In this document: positions 32,874 through 44,700 of the stretch, piece after piece | Position numbering within the stretch: position 1 is the stretch's first letter | Layout of the letters: the number at the start of each line of letters is the position of its first letter | Origin: Citrus sinensis | Lineage: Eukaryota > Streptophyta > Magnoliopsida > Sapindales > Rutaceae | Length of the DNA: 64,000 bases | Assembly (NCBI RefSeq): GCF_022201045.2 | Contig: NC_068564.1 | Coordinates: forward strand, 496,001-560,000 | Reading direction: 5' to 3' | Translations under genes and position numbers: made by a program | The notes under the pieces: model-generated | The model's input: the letters and a program-made list of their open reading frames with translations, nothing else | Database searches by the model: none | Told to the model about the DNA's origin: nothing

Positions 32874-33365
32874 TAATCGAGGACCTAAACGCTTAATATG
32901 ACAAATACGTCGATTAAATGAATTATTTCAGAAAATAGGGACTTTTCTAAAAATTTTCAATTGAAAAAAATGTTGCGATGTTCGTAAGTTTTCAGGTTAT
33001 ATTATAAGTAAAAAGTTCATTTACCATTTAAGTAATTATTTTTCTTTTTCTTTTTTTATTAGTGAATTTTCATCTGTTTTTGAATGATGCAATAGAGTAC
33101 AGTACATTAATGTCTTAAATAAATAGAAATTAGTAACAAAGGGGGTCAGGATTTCTATTTTAATACGATTGGTTTTATACTTTTAGTTGTCATTCAACAT
33201 AAACACAAATTTTGATATTACATTCAGAAACCATTTAATTCAAAAGGCAAAATTTTTCCAATATCGTGTCCTTTTCTCTCCACAGATATCATTAGATAAT
33301 AGAGTATCATTAAAACATTTATCACATTTCATTAAATCACTTTTAAAGTACATATATTTAAAATA
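32874..33365. other. AT-rich spacer upstream of the PPR gene
   Basis: Should hold the PPR promoter and perhaps a missed first exon. No other feature found. Confidence 0.4.
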
Positions 33366-33373
33366 AAAACAAA

Positions 33374-33557
33374 CGGCACTTGTTACCTTACATAATAATA
33401 TAAAATATATAACTGTCTCACAATCGTTTGATAAAAATCTAACAGTTATAAAAATATAAGATAATAGAATTATGTTTTTTTCACAGCTGTTAGATTTTCA
33501 TGAAAAGGTTGTGAATCAGTTATGTAACGTACATTATTATAAAAGGTAATAAGAGCC
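33374..33557. mobile_element. fold-back MITE (184 bp) with 8-bp target duplication
   Basis: The left half (GGCACTTGTTACCTTACATAATAATATA... AAAATCTAACAG) is repeated in inverse orientation on the right (CTGTTAGATTTTCATGA... TAATAAGAGCC), so the whole element can form a hairpin. Both sides carry AAAACAAA (33366-33373 and 33558-33565), a perfect 8-bp direct repeat, although its low complexity weakens it. No coding capacity. Confidence 0.75.
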
Positions 33558-33846
33558 AAAACAAAAAACAATCATCACAAAATTTTCCAGGATCAATAAG
33601 TTAAATTAAATTGTGCCAAGAAAATAAAAGGGGCAAAACTATTAAATGGTGCCTTCCCATAACTCGATCACATAACACTAAAAACTGGGAAAGGAATCCA
33701 GCTACTGCTCTTCTTAAGGATTATTCAGAGCTCAGTATAGAAATATACTGCTCATTTCAAAGAAAACTGCAAATCAGCATTTACAAAACCAGCAAAAAAA
33801 ATAAAATGCAGTGAGACTGAGAAACTAGAGTTTTTCTTCTACACTA

Positions 33847-36800
33847 TTACTTGAACTTCCAGCTATGGGCTGATCGAGGGCCACTTGAAATGCCTTCGTA
33901 GTATCGGGAATCGAGTTTCTGCTTGTTCCATGCCTTGACAAAGTCAGAAAAATATTCGCGTGCAGAGTCGGATGATAGATCAGAGAAAAACAGTTTTTTC
34001 TCTTCTTTTAACCAGGTAGCAAATTCATTGTTCTTAGAGAAGTAGTCCTCATTTGTTAGCTCTTGAAACTCGCAATTCTGCAGGAATGAGAGTTAATTAA
34101 GTATATAAACCTTAGAGAAATTTAAATACGAGTATACAACCAACCCCGGTTGTCATTTGTCACACAAAACACAAGTTCAAGTTCAATCTACTAAGTTTAA
34201 GAAACATAACTCTAGGAAAACTACTCCTAAGCTCACAATTTGCCAATTCATACACAACAAATTTAAGTTGCAGAATCACAAAACTCACCGAGCGGCGATC
34301 GCCTTTATGATGCTTATCCCTTGACTTTTTTTCTGCAAGAAGCAGCATGTCAACATAACACAATTCTGGAGTGAATATACTTATCATGAAAAATAATGAA
34401 TAATTAAGATACTCTAAAATGGCCCATGTTAGAAGAAATGGATGGTTCATACAATATCAATCAGCTAATTACAATTTCAAACTAGTCATTCTGGATAAAG
34501 TTTTAAGCCTGTTAGTAATTTACTTGCTATCACCATGCTCAGCAGATCATGAATAGATTCTGTGAAACCAAATGAATCTGGTTGAAACTCAAAAAAAAGT
34601 TAAAGCTACTAGACCCTTTTCATGATAATGAAGTCCTGTATTTATTGCAGGCTCAAACTAGACTACAATCGACTTGTCTTAAATAACAAATTTTGATTCA
34701 TAAACTCTAAAGTTCACTAATGAAACAAGATAAAATTTCAGTTTGTCTCATGTGTTCTTGTGCTTCCGATGTATTCACTGCCTATCAACAACAATATTTC
34801 TATATTCACATCATCTGCCAATAAAATCACCAACTGAATGATCCACGAAGCCAAACACCATGCTGAAAAATAATTAGTAACATAGTTATCCACTCGATAA
34901 GTAAGATATTTTAATATGATTATAACATCATTCATGTTGATAGCAAAGATAGTTGAAGTCATAATTTGTTCATTAAATCACGCTAACATCCTTCTTTACA
35001 TTTACCGAAACACCATCTTCGGTCTAATGAGCAGCCAAATACAAACATGAAACAGGAACTCCTCTATGGACTATCCAAAAAGTAACCTAGCTTCACTCTT
35101 GATTAATAAGAAACAAAAGGACCTCACAAACAGATTTGTGTTCTACCACATGACACATTTCAACCAACAGCTCTCTCACTCAAGAGTATCCTAACAAATT
35201 CCTTTCTCTTTGAATCATCACATGACTTAAATATTGCGACATTCATGGGTTGAACAGTACATGCTTTCAGTAAGAAAATTAATCTGCAAAAGGAATCCCC
35301 ATTCTTACGAGCTCATCAACTATGAATTGGAGAACCATTTCATCTTTTTTGGACAGTATTTCAACCAGCTTTTCCATATTCTTATTGAATCTCTCCATTA
35401 CTTTCTTAAATATATTACTGAATTTGTCCAGAGCAGCACAGATTTCATCTGATGAACTCAACCCTTCACTACATAAAGACTCAGACTGATTTTGACTCAT
35501 TTGTTTGGTATGTTGGATTTGGTTGCCTGTCCCAATGTCATTTGAATTACATTCCTGTTTAAGATCCATAATGACTTCAGTAAACTGTAACCCTGACATA
35601 AGCATAACAAAGATAGAAAATTAAACAGGACTGAAGACAAACAAACAGAGAAAGAAAAATCCAGTTAAAGGACCTAGATGTAGGAGCTGTAATGCCCTCC
35701 AACTCTCACGAAGTCTTTGCCTGAGAAGTCCTGGGATAATGAAACTTTTGTCACCACTGGGGTCTACCTTCATTGATTCTCTCTACTTCTAAAGATTTGG
35801 TAATTCTATATAATCTTTAGTCATGGAGCTCCAGTTTCAGACTAGCATCCAATTTAAACTTCCAATCACACCCTATCTTCATTGGACTTGAACTATACAA
35901 AAACTCAACCATACGTTTTACATGAACCTTACAAGCTTCCTAACAGATACTCTTGTTTGAGCCTTTGCACTATAATACTTGCAAATCACCAATAAGGCTA
36001 GCTGAAAAGCTAACATCCGAAATTAGATTGGAATTAATGAGGGAAAGATATAACCAAGGTGTTCACACAAATCTAGAATTCCAATTACTCTAAGAAGAAT
36101 GTCAAACACTTCAATTAAATCAAACACTATCTATCTGTAGTTAGTTAGCAACATAGATCGAAACCTTAGCAAAAAAAACCTGTAGCAACCAGACTCCAGC
36201 TTAAATACTTCACATATCCATGGTTAAGAACCTATTGGGCATATCTTCATGACTCAAAACACATAATGTGGGATAGCTTAGTAACAAAACATATAAGAAT
36301 TGAAATAACCACACTACCAACTCCATATGCAACTGCTGGCAGCTTAAGTACTAAATCATATTGCACCCAAAAACATGACAAAATACACGTTCAATCAAGC
36401 CTACATGCCACAGGTGATATAATCTGGGGCTCAACCTCAATACATCAGAGTTATTTCTTTTCTCCTTGGTTTTGAAGAAAAACAAAGAAACAGAACCAGA
36501 CCCCAGCCCGAATTCCATCTTAGGCAGGAAAAAACAATGAAAAACTTCAAACTTCGATGATGATAATTATTGATTAACAATAATTTGAACCCACTTACCC
36601 AAAAAAAAAAATCATATATTCGAAAAATAAAGCTAAACCTCAGTTCATAAAACACCCTGGGCAGAGAAAATATGAAACACAAAAAAGGGAAAAAAAAGTT
36701 ACCTTTATCAGAACGATGCTTGTGAGATTTCTTCTCCTTCCCTTTCTCTTTCCTATCACTTCGATGCTTCTTGCTTCTTCTTTCATCTGCTCATTCACCA

Positions 36801-36954
36801 TCACGAAAAAATAAATAAATGTTGACAGATAAAAAGAATTACGATACGTATAAAAGGAAAAAAAAAGGAGAAAATTGAAACCTTCAGAATCAGAAGATGA
36901 ACTTCTCTTCCTACTCTTCTTCTTCTTCTCCTTCGACTTTCTATCGCTTCCCAT
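33847..36954 (-). CDS. SCI1: SCI1-like (style cell-cycle inhibitor 1) basic nuclear protein
   Basis: Four exons, 36954-36882, 36786-36703, 34332-34289 and 34077-33847, join in frame into 143 residues. The first half is a Lys/Arg/Ser-rich stretch (MGSDRKSKEKKKKSRKRSSS, KSHKHRSDKEKKSRDKHHKG) like the RS-type nuclear region of SR-related proteins. The second half is a compact block, FQELTNEDYFSKNNEFATWL, KEEKKLFFSDLSSDSAREYF, SDFVKAWNKQKLDSRYYEGI, which is the conserved SCI1 C-terminus. SCI1 was described as a nuclear protein restraining cell proliferation in pistil tissue and has been linked to splicing factors. Intron 2 is about 2.4 kb, unusually long for this gene-dense stretch, and holds an unexplained frame at 35279-35605. 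Confidence 0.85.
35279..35605 (-). other. unexplained 108-codon frame inside SCI1 intron 2
   Basis: ATG-initiated frame on the same strand as the host gene, reading MLMSGLQFTEVIMDLKQE... and ending in a charged helical segment (DKFSNIFKKVMERFNKNMEK, LVEILSKKDEMVLQFIVDEL). Composition is protein-like and not low-complexity. It could be an alternative terminal exon, a fragment of a captured gene, or the C-terminal piece of a Myb/SANT-type transposon protein; I do not recognise it. Confidence 0.3.
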
Positions 36955-38008
36955 ATTTGATTTGCAACTGTTATGTGATTTGCAAATCAGTGTATGAGAC
37001 TTGAAACTCGAAAACGACTGAGCTGTTTCGGCTTTCTTCAACTGTCAAGCGCTTGTCTGTAATTTTCTGGTATTTTTTTATGGGCCCTCAAAGTAAGGCT
37101 AATATAAAAAAGAACCCACAAAAGTCTTGAAAAACAATGGTCTTAAAAGGAAGAGACTAGAGAAACATGAACCAAGAAGAGTTTGATTGCTTTGTGCATC
37201 AGATTGATACAACAAAGCAAGCATGGAACCGTATATATCTTTTGAGTTTTGACACATTGGCATCACACGTCTTCACGATAGAAGGACCAATATCTTTTCA
37301 GCTACCTGGATGCCTGTCTTTATACAGTTTCTCAAAAATTGACATGGTTTGAATATTTATACTTACCAATTATTAATTTGTTATATACATGCAATCTTCA
37401 TTTTGTTGCCTTCGTCATTTATATATACAAGATAATTAACAAGAACGCCATGGAACTTGGTGAATGTCTGAATGATAAGGCATATATAATAATGGTACCA
37501 AAAAAGAAGGAGAACTGTTTGTTTGCTTCTCGTGGAGTGAAAGCACTGAACAGTAAGGAACATGCAAGTGATGGATGAGCCAAAGAATGAGAACGGAGGA
37601 ATGGGAATAACATCCGTTGATTTGCAAGAATCAACAAAGAGTAAAGGGCATGCACGGACAAGAGTTAATATATATTCCTGCATGCATACAATACAAGATT
37701 CAGAACTGAAAATAAAGCTCTGTGCTGCAACCGGCAACTGCAGGCGGTCTCAACACTCTAGGCCAATCAGGCCTCGTGTCTGTCTGGTCTGGAAAGATCA
37801 CGTTAGGACTTTTAGGCCACTGCCTCAGTAGTGACATGAGCAGCAGATGTGTGGGAGAGAAAAATGAAGCATAATGTTAAAACACAAATTAAGTTCATTA
37901 ATTCATTCATTAGATTATCTTATCATAAGAGATGATCATCTTACATTTTCATTCACTGTATTATATTATAAGTCAGAAAGACAAATAATGTAGAGGCCCC
38001 GGGGAAAC
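36955..38008. other. spacer upstream of SCI1
   Basis: Short plus-strand frames at 37167, 37339 and 37562 have no recognised features or splice continuity. Nothing else supported. Confidence 0.4.
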
Positions 38009-38436
38009 TTAATCACAAATGCCTTCAGATATATGCTTTTGTAACAAGTTGGTTATCTTGTTCTTGAAAGAAGCAGCATACCTGGAAGAAAACGTGGGAT
38101 AATTGGGATCATCATCTTTATTGCAACGATCATCATCCAAGTTTTGAGCATATGTTGAAGGATTGCAGTACTTCGAGTTTGCAAGTTGATTTTCCTGGGG
38201 TAATTTGAAAGACTTGATATTGCTGAGAACACTCTTTTTTCTTCCTTTTATCACTGGATTTTCGAGGAAACTGAATTATTTTTCGGAACTTGAGATGATG
38301 AAGAGCTTTCCTTTATGGTGAATATATTTCTCTTCTGCGCGTTTTTGCTGCTTTTGGGTGATGAAGGAAGACAAATCAAACAAGACACTGAGCTTTCTTC
38401 TTCATAACTTCCAGAGGATGATGAACTTTCCGACCA
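38009..38436 (-). pseudogene. orphan coding-like segment with a frame change
   Basis: After a possible acceptor (TTACAG, 38437) one frame reads WSESSSSSGSYEEESSVSCL, then ICLPSSPKSSKN and TIKESSSSSQVPKNNS before a TGA. A neighbouring frame takes over near 38275 and continues FLENPVIKGRKKSVLSNIKS... NYPTFSSRYAASFKNKITNL to a TAA at 38009. A single-base shift or a missed small intron would connect them. Composition is protein-like (Ser/Lys/Asp rich), but the family is not recognised. It lies just downstream of TTI1 on the same strand. Confidence 0.35.
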
Positions 38437-38738
38437 CTGTAACTTGAAATATAGCCTTTACAAGTAAGATTTTTAATCTTTATAAGTGAAATTTTTCGGT
38501 TTGACTCTGTTTCATTTAAATCTCTTTGATTTCTGTAATTGCTGATGCTGATTTTCAAAATCAAACAATAAGTTCCTCTTTGCTAGATGTTCCGATTATT
38601 CAAATTACTATACACAACGCACGGGCTAGATTAGACCCGTTGGATTCTCTATTAGTGCCTCAATTAAACAATAAAATCTCCAAAACAGTAAAATTTCGTG
38701 TTGAAAATTAATAAATAAATTGGCTCATGAAACAAAAT

Positions 38739-41700
38739 TTAGCTGTACATCTGACAACTAAAACTTTGGGCATGCAGTTTCCTAAAAACAGTATCTACAG
38801 AAGAAAAGTCAACATCGAAACCATAACTCTGCCCTCCATACTGTACATACAAATATTCCTTAGGAGACAAACATGGGGGAAGAATTTCTGAGATCTCTGG
38901 GAAATCTGAGGTTGGCGGCGAAGGCAAGTTTCTCTTTTTCAAAGAGTAGTAAACGTCGGCTAGAAGAAGCCAAATGAGATCAGGATCGATTGATGCAAGT
39001 CCACTCAAGGCATTTATAGATGCATCTCTAAGCCCTACAACACCGCTACAAGCTATTCCCACTACGAGACCACTGACCTTTTTGAGGACGACTTCCAATG
39101 CCGAAGCACTCTTCTCATTTCGGGACAAATCTGCAATCATATTGAGCACTGCAACTTGGACTTTCATGTTGGAAACTTCTGCCAGAGAATCATCTGAAGA
39201 AATTGAAGTGTTCCGATATGGAAGCAGCAAAGGTGCTTTTGCTTCTTTCAACTTGTGCTTTTTCTGAAATGGAGATGTGGATAGAAGTTTCCAGAAATGG
39301 GGTCCATCTGTGTGGAAGCGGCGTGAAAAGAAATCCCCTCCACAGATTTGCACTACATTGCTTATCACACTTAAACATCTCCGGACAGCCTGTTGAAATG
39401 ATGAATTAAAAATAACGACAACAGATGATGAAAATAAGGATAGGCTAGCAGATCTTTCCTCTGTTTGTAACAAATTGAACAGTTCAAACGATTGTTACTC
39501 ACCACAGGGTTATTACTTTGAATGCAAATAACCAAAAAGGGCCACAATTTGTTCATTGCTGGAAGCAGTCTGTTCTCATCAGCCCCATCGTCAGCTGCAT
39601 CTAGATTATCTTGAAGATGATACATTGAACTTGATCGAAGCACTTCTTCAATTTCTTCTTTAGTCTCCTTTTCGTGTCTGTAGGCTTCTTCCACTTTTGC
39701 AATTGTTACAATGCCATTCTGGAAAGAAAGTTCATTGTAAAATCACCGACGTCTCATCTTGTTTTGAATTCTTTTTTGTATTGAATTTCTTCAGGATAAA
39801 CAGAAAATGGGACAATATTGGAGGTAATTGTAACTCTTCCCCCACTTTCTGCTACAAATTCTATGCTCCTAAAATTGAAGTAAATGTTTCTCTCACAATC
39901 TTCTAATCTAAAATCAGTAGAAGTTTCTACACATACAGACACATAGGTAAGAACATTACTAAGAATAGTTTATAAACAAAAACAAATTCCCTCCTTTGTA
40001 CAGGAAAAAGTTTCACGTTTCTTAAATTATTTTTCTTTTCCAATAAAATTTTTCTTTAGCTGCTGCTTTAGCATCTAAATTTTATTTTAATAAATTAAAT
40101 AAAAAATTATATTAACATAAACATGGAGAAAATATTGAAAACAACACAGCCGAAAAAAGCACCTCCACTATATCCAAGGCCACCAAGCAAGCCGCCTGCT
40201 TTTCTGAAGCTAGAAGAGGAATTGCAGTTGTTAAACATGACCCAGCAATAGATCCCACAGTTCTTCTATATCTTTTGCAATCGTTCAAGTTGTACAAAAT
40301 GCTCTCCCATTCTCCTACACATATAATATAATTATCACAAAAATAAGATAATATCTTGGGATATTGCAAAAGCTAGTCATTTTTTACTCAATAAACTAAT
40401 TAACCACTCTTCTAAGGTTAGGTAGCAACTACAACAGCCCTATGAAGGACGACAAATACAGTTTATCTGATTCAATAATTGAATAGAAGAGAGTGTAAAG
40501 GAGACATCAATGTAAGAACAGTATACAGAAATGAATTTCCACTTCTAGCAGAGAAGTAATCATCTAGTTCCATGTGAGACATACCAGTGTCATTATCATA
40601 GCATGATCCTGAACCCTGCTCAGATATTTTGGACTTGATACGCATGAGATAAGATTCAGCTTGACTTGGCAGTGAATCTGCCTCATGCTTTGATGCCTTC
40701 ATAATTTCAGCTACAGCCTAAAAATACAAAATCATTGACAGTAAGTAATAACTTTCTTTTTAGAAAAGGAAAAAAGGAATAACCTCCTTATGCAAAACAT
40801 AATTTAATTAGAACAAGAACAAGTAATCACACACAATACTTCAATCAAGGGTTACCCTAACCTTTGCTTGAAAAAAAGGCTTAGTTCAAGCTTCAAAGTT
40901 ATTCATTTGCAACCTTCTCTGTGTTTCATCCCAAATTATGTATAAATGGATTAAATCTTGACATAACCCCTCTAAATATGCTTCATCACTTATAAAATAG
41001 CATGACTCGAGCAGAAATATCTTTTATTCTTTACAATCCATTCGTAAAGCTTCCAAAAACCTTGTAGTCATACTTTTCATCAGAACTTTTAATAAATTCA
41101 TTGCTAAGACTTTGCAAATTAATCCTATCTACATTCTAAAACAAGCAATTCATTATATATGATGTGTACATTTAAGGAATGACCTTTAAGAAGGAAATGT
41201 TTAAATCAGGATGCTGATGCCTGCCAAGTATCTGAAGTTCCTGTGAAACTGAGCGCATCTGTACAAAAAATTTAAAAATTACCACCTTCTCAGTGCATCA
41301 AAATTTTGGCAGGTTAATCGACCTAAAAAGCTATCAAAATTAAAAAATTACCGGTTCCTCCAGTAAAGGCAGTATTTTATAAGCTACTCCAATATATGAA
41401 AGCATTGCAGCAAGCACATTTGGTACATGAGGGTTAAGATCCAAATGACGCAACTGTCGACAAATAGAATCAATTACATAGTCTGCATTCGCCAATACTA
41501 AGTGCCCAACCTGCAAAAAGAATGTAACATCAGTCATTTATTACAGAATTCCCTAGCAAATAGAGATTATATGTCACAAGCTTACCGTTGGATAGCCAGA
41601 TGTAGCAGAAAGAACATGCAAAACAGCATCAGAGGCACTTCTAACTTGGGAGTTGGAACTAACTAGATTCTCCAACAACAAATATAGGGACAAATGAAGA

Positions 41701-44700
41701 AATCCACTGGAAGCAAAATCTTTCCCAAGGCACAGAGCAAAGATGCCTATTCCATCTATAATAACCTGTTTGAGAAAACCAAAGATACAATCAATACTTT
41801 GTAATGATGAGCTGACAAAACAGGTGCTAAACTATATGCAGATCTGAAAAAGGAAAATGCTTATTTCCTGGTGTAATATTGCTGTGTCACGGAAAAAGTG
41901 CAGAGTGATATCTTCAGCTTCTTCGTCAGATTGTAAAAGAGAAGATTTACGATCTGTTGGAAGATCCCACACTTCAGAAGATACATACTCATGCATGATT
42001 TTACCAACACAATCAATTAAGTGACTTTTTACACCCTTCTTCAGTTTAGTCTTCCAAGTAGATTCACCAAACTTATACCGTTGACCATCAGTGAATTCTG
42101 CACCAGATTGTCGAGCCTCTTCCCTAACGGTCTTGGACTTCTGAAACATTTTAGTGAACATATCAAATGCCTCATCTGATAGACCAAATAGCATCTCATT
42201 AATGATACATGCCGCGGTGCCAGCCTGGCGCAATAAATGTCCTGAACCAGTTCGATTATACCATGATTGCCAGCTCTCCTTATTATACTCCCTCACACGC
42301 ACCTCAGAAACCAGTCTACACAAGTGACCCAGTGGAATATCTGTAATAACTGATAATTGCCCTTCACTTTCAAAGTCTAGCAACAAGCAAAAATAAAGAT
42401 AATCAGTGTTAGTACTGCACAAGTCACAGAGAAATTCAATTGAAAAAACAAATGAATTCAGGGGTTGATATAACCTGGCACTAAAGATAAACCTACAAGT
42501 CTGAGAGTTCCTGCAAGAGCCTGGTATAGTTTCTGACTGCCAACAGTAACAAACCAAGAGGGGGTACATGGAAACTCGTATGTCTTTCGGATAGTCTCCC
42601 ATGGGCACTGTATTGGTTTTTCCTGAATAGCTGTTAATTTTGAGATACCAGATGGAACTGAACCTATGAAGGTCTGGCCATAATCAGTTAAGTGGGCACC
42701 AGCTTGCAACTCAGCAATAGAATGAAGGAATCCAGTAGAAGACGGCCTTGCTAAAATAAGCTTGTCAAGAGAGCCAGTAAATGCGGAATTCTGACCAAGG
42801 CAAATAGTAAATACATCCAAGAACCTTGCAGCTGAAACCTATGCACTCCATACAAGAGAGTGTCATGAATGAATAATACAAGTGGAAAAAATCACATCTG
42901 AACTCAAAAATTCAAAACATTCAAAATTTAAGTCATAACCTGCAGTTTATAACATAACTGAGAAAGGATGATATTGGGGACAAGTATTTAAGAAGTTACT
43001 TATTATTTTCTAAACTAGTAATTTACACTACCATTCACTTCATGTATGAGATCTTTGGATCGACAGAAGTACAAGAGATATTATCTTATCACAATACAGA
43101 TGTCTAGCAACATTACAACTGATGAGTGGACCATTGCCACCTATCAATTGATGTACGTAAAAGTAATACCAAGACAAATTTTCATTTAAAATATAGCAGA
43201 TAATATGACCCTGATTACTGAAGACATCAGAGAAGCAATCACATACCGGAGATTGAAGTTGATCCAACATAAATTGAGGACCAGAATAGTATATGATTAC
43301 AAGTAATTTTTGAGCTTGTGAAAGAGCAAGTGATTCGTCACTGCCAAGCACCACCTTTGGCAGCATTTCAATAAGCCTGCTCAAGAAACATAATTTAGTG
43401 CTTATATATAATTATATATGATCTCTTATAGCCCAACAGTCCAATCTCAGAAAAAGGACAAACCTGACAAAAATATCAGAAACATCAAATTTCACACAAT
43501 GTTTCCCACTATACAAGAATAGACATTCTAGAAACTCCTGGGCAGCTGCAGAAATCTCTTCGTCGTCCCCAACAACCATGACACATAAGCACTCCTACAT
43601 AATTAGATGCATAAAAAGATATCAAACACGAAATAAACAAGCAGAATAGAAAGCAAAAAATTCATTATACTGCATCAATAACTAGAGATGAACATGCAGA
43701 GCCTTTTGATTAACAGAACTAAAACGATATAATTCAGTCAAGCTAAATAAACAGGTAGATAATCTATAATTATTTCTAGCCTTGACCAGGGAGAATATGG
43801 TTCAACACAACACACAGGGAAAATGTCAATGGCCAACTGGCCAATCTATAACACTAAGGGTGTGTTTGGCACACTATATTGGATAACATTATATTGCATT
43901 ATTTAATGTAGGTGCACTATATTATGTTATATTACATTAGTATTATATTATAATAATGTTGTACAACATGTGATGTTATACCGTACTGCATTAATTTTAT
44001 ATTAATATTAAATTCAATATTATTTAAATTTATTATTATTTTTTTATTAATTACATTAAATAATTAGTTTTGTTAATTATTAATATATAATATAATATTA
44101 TGCAATAATATAATATAGTACTATTAAATAATTTTATACTATAATTTATTTTTATATTTTATTATTATAATAAAAATTAAAATATATTTAATGCCTCAAT
44201 TGAGGCAAAAATTGGTGCATTATACAAAACCCCAGGTCCCTTCGGGTTTGCATAATGCTCCAATATAGCACATTGTGGTGCACCATAATGCAGCTTCCAA
44301 AACTTCCAAACATAGGTAAGCAATAAACTGATATGAACAATAACATAATACTATATAATGCTATGTTCCAAACTCACCTTAAAGTAATATCTCCTGTAGA
44401 GAAAAAATTGGGTAACTACTTTCAAGCATTACATTAATGAGTAAGGGAAAGGCATCAGAGATCAAACATGCACCCAAGCATTGTCACAATAGAAACCTAT
44501 TCCTAATCCACCAAACATTGTCCAGGTCACTCATTCCTCAGGCTGTTGACTAGGATTAAAAATAGCTTTTAATCACAACTAATTGAAAATCTCCTAAATA
44601 TGCATCTTTGCTCATCTTCATAACAACAGAGGCATTTCCTCATCACAAATTTCCTATTACACATTATATCTACAGTCAGGGCTTTTTTTTTAATTTATAA

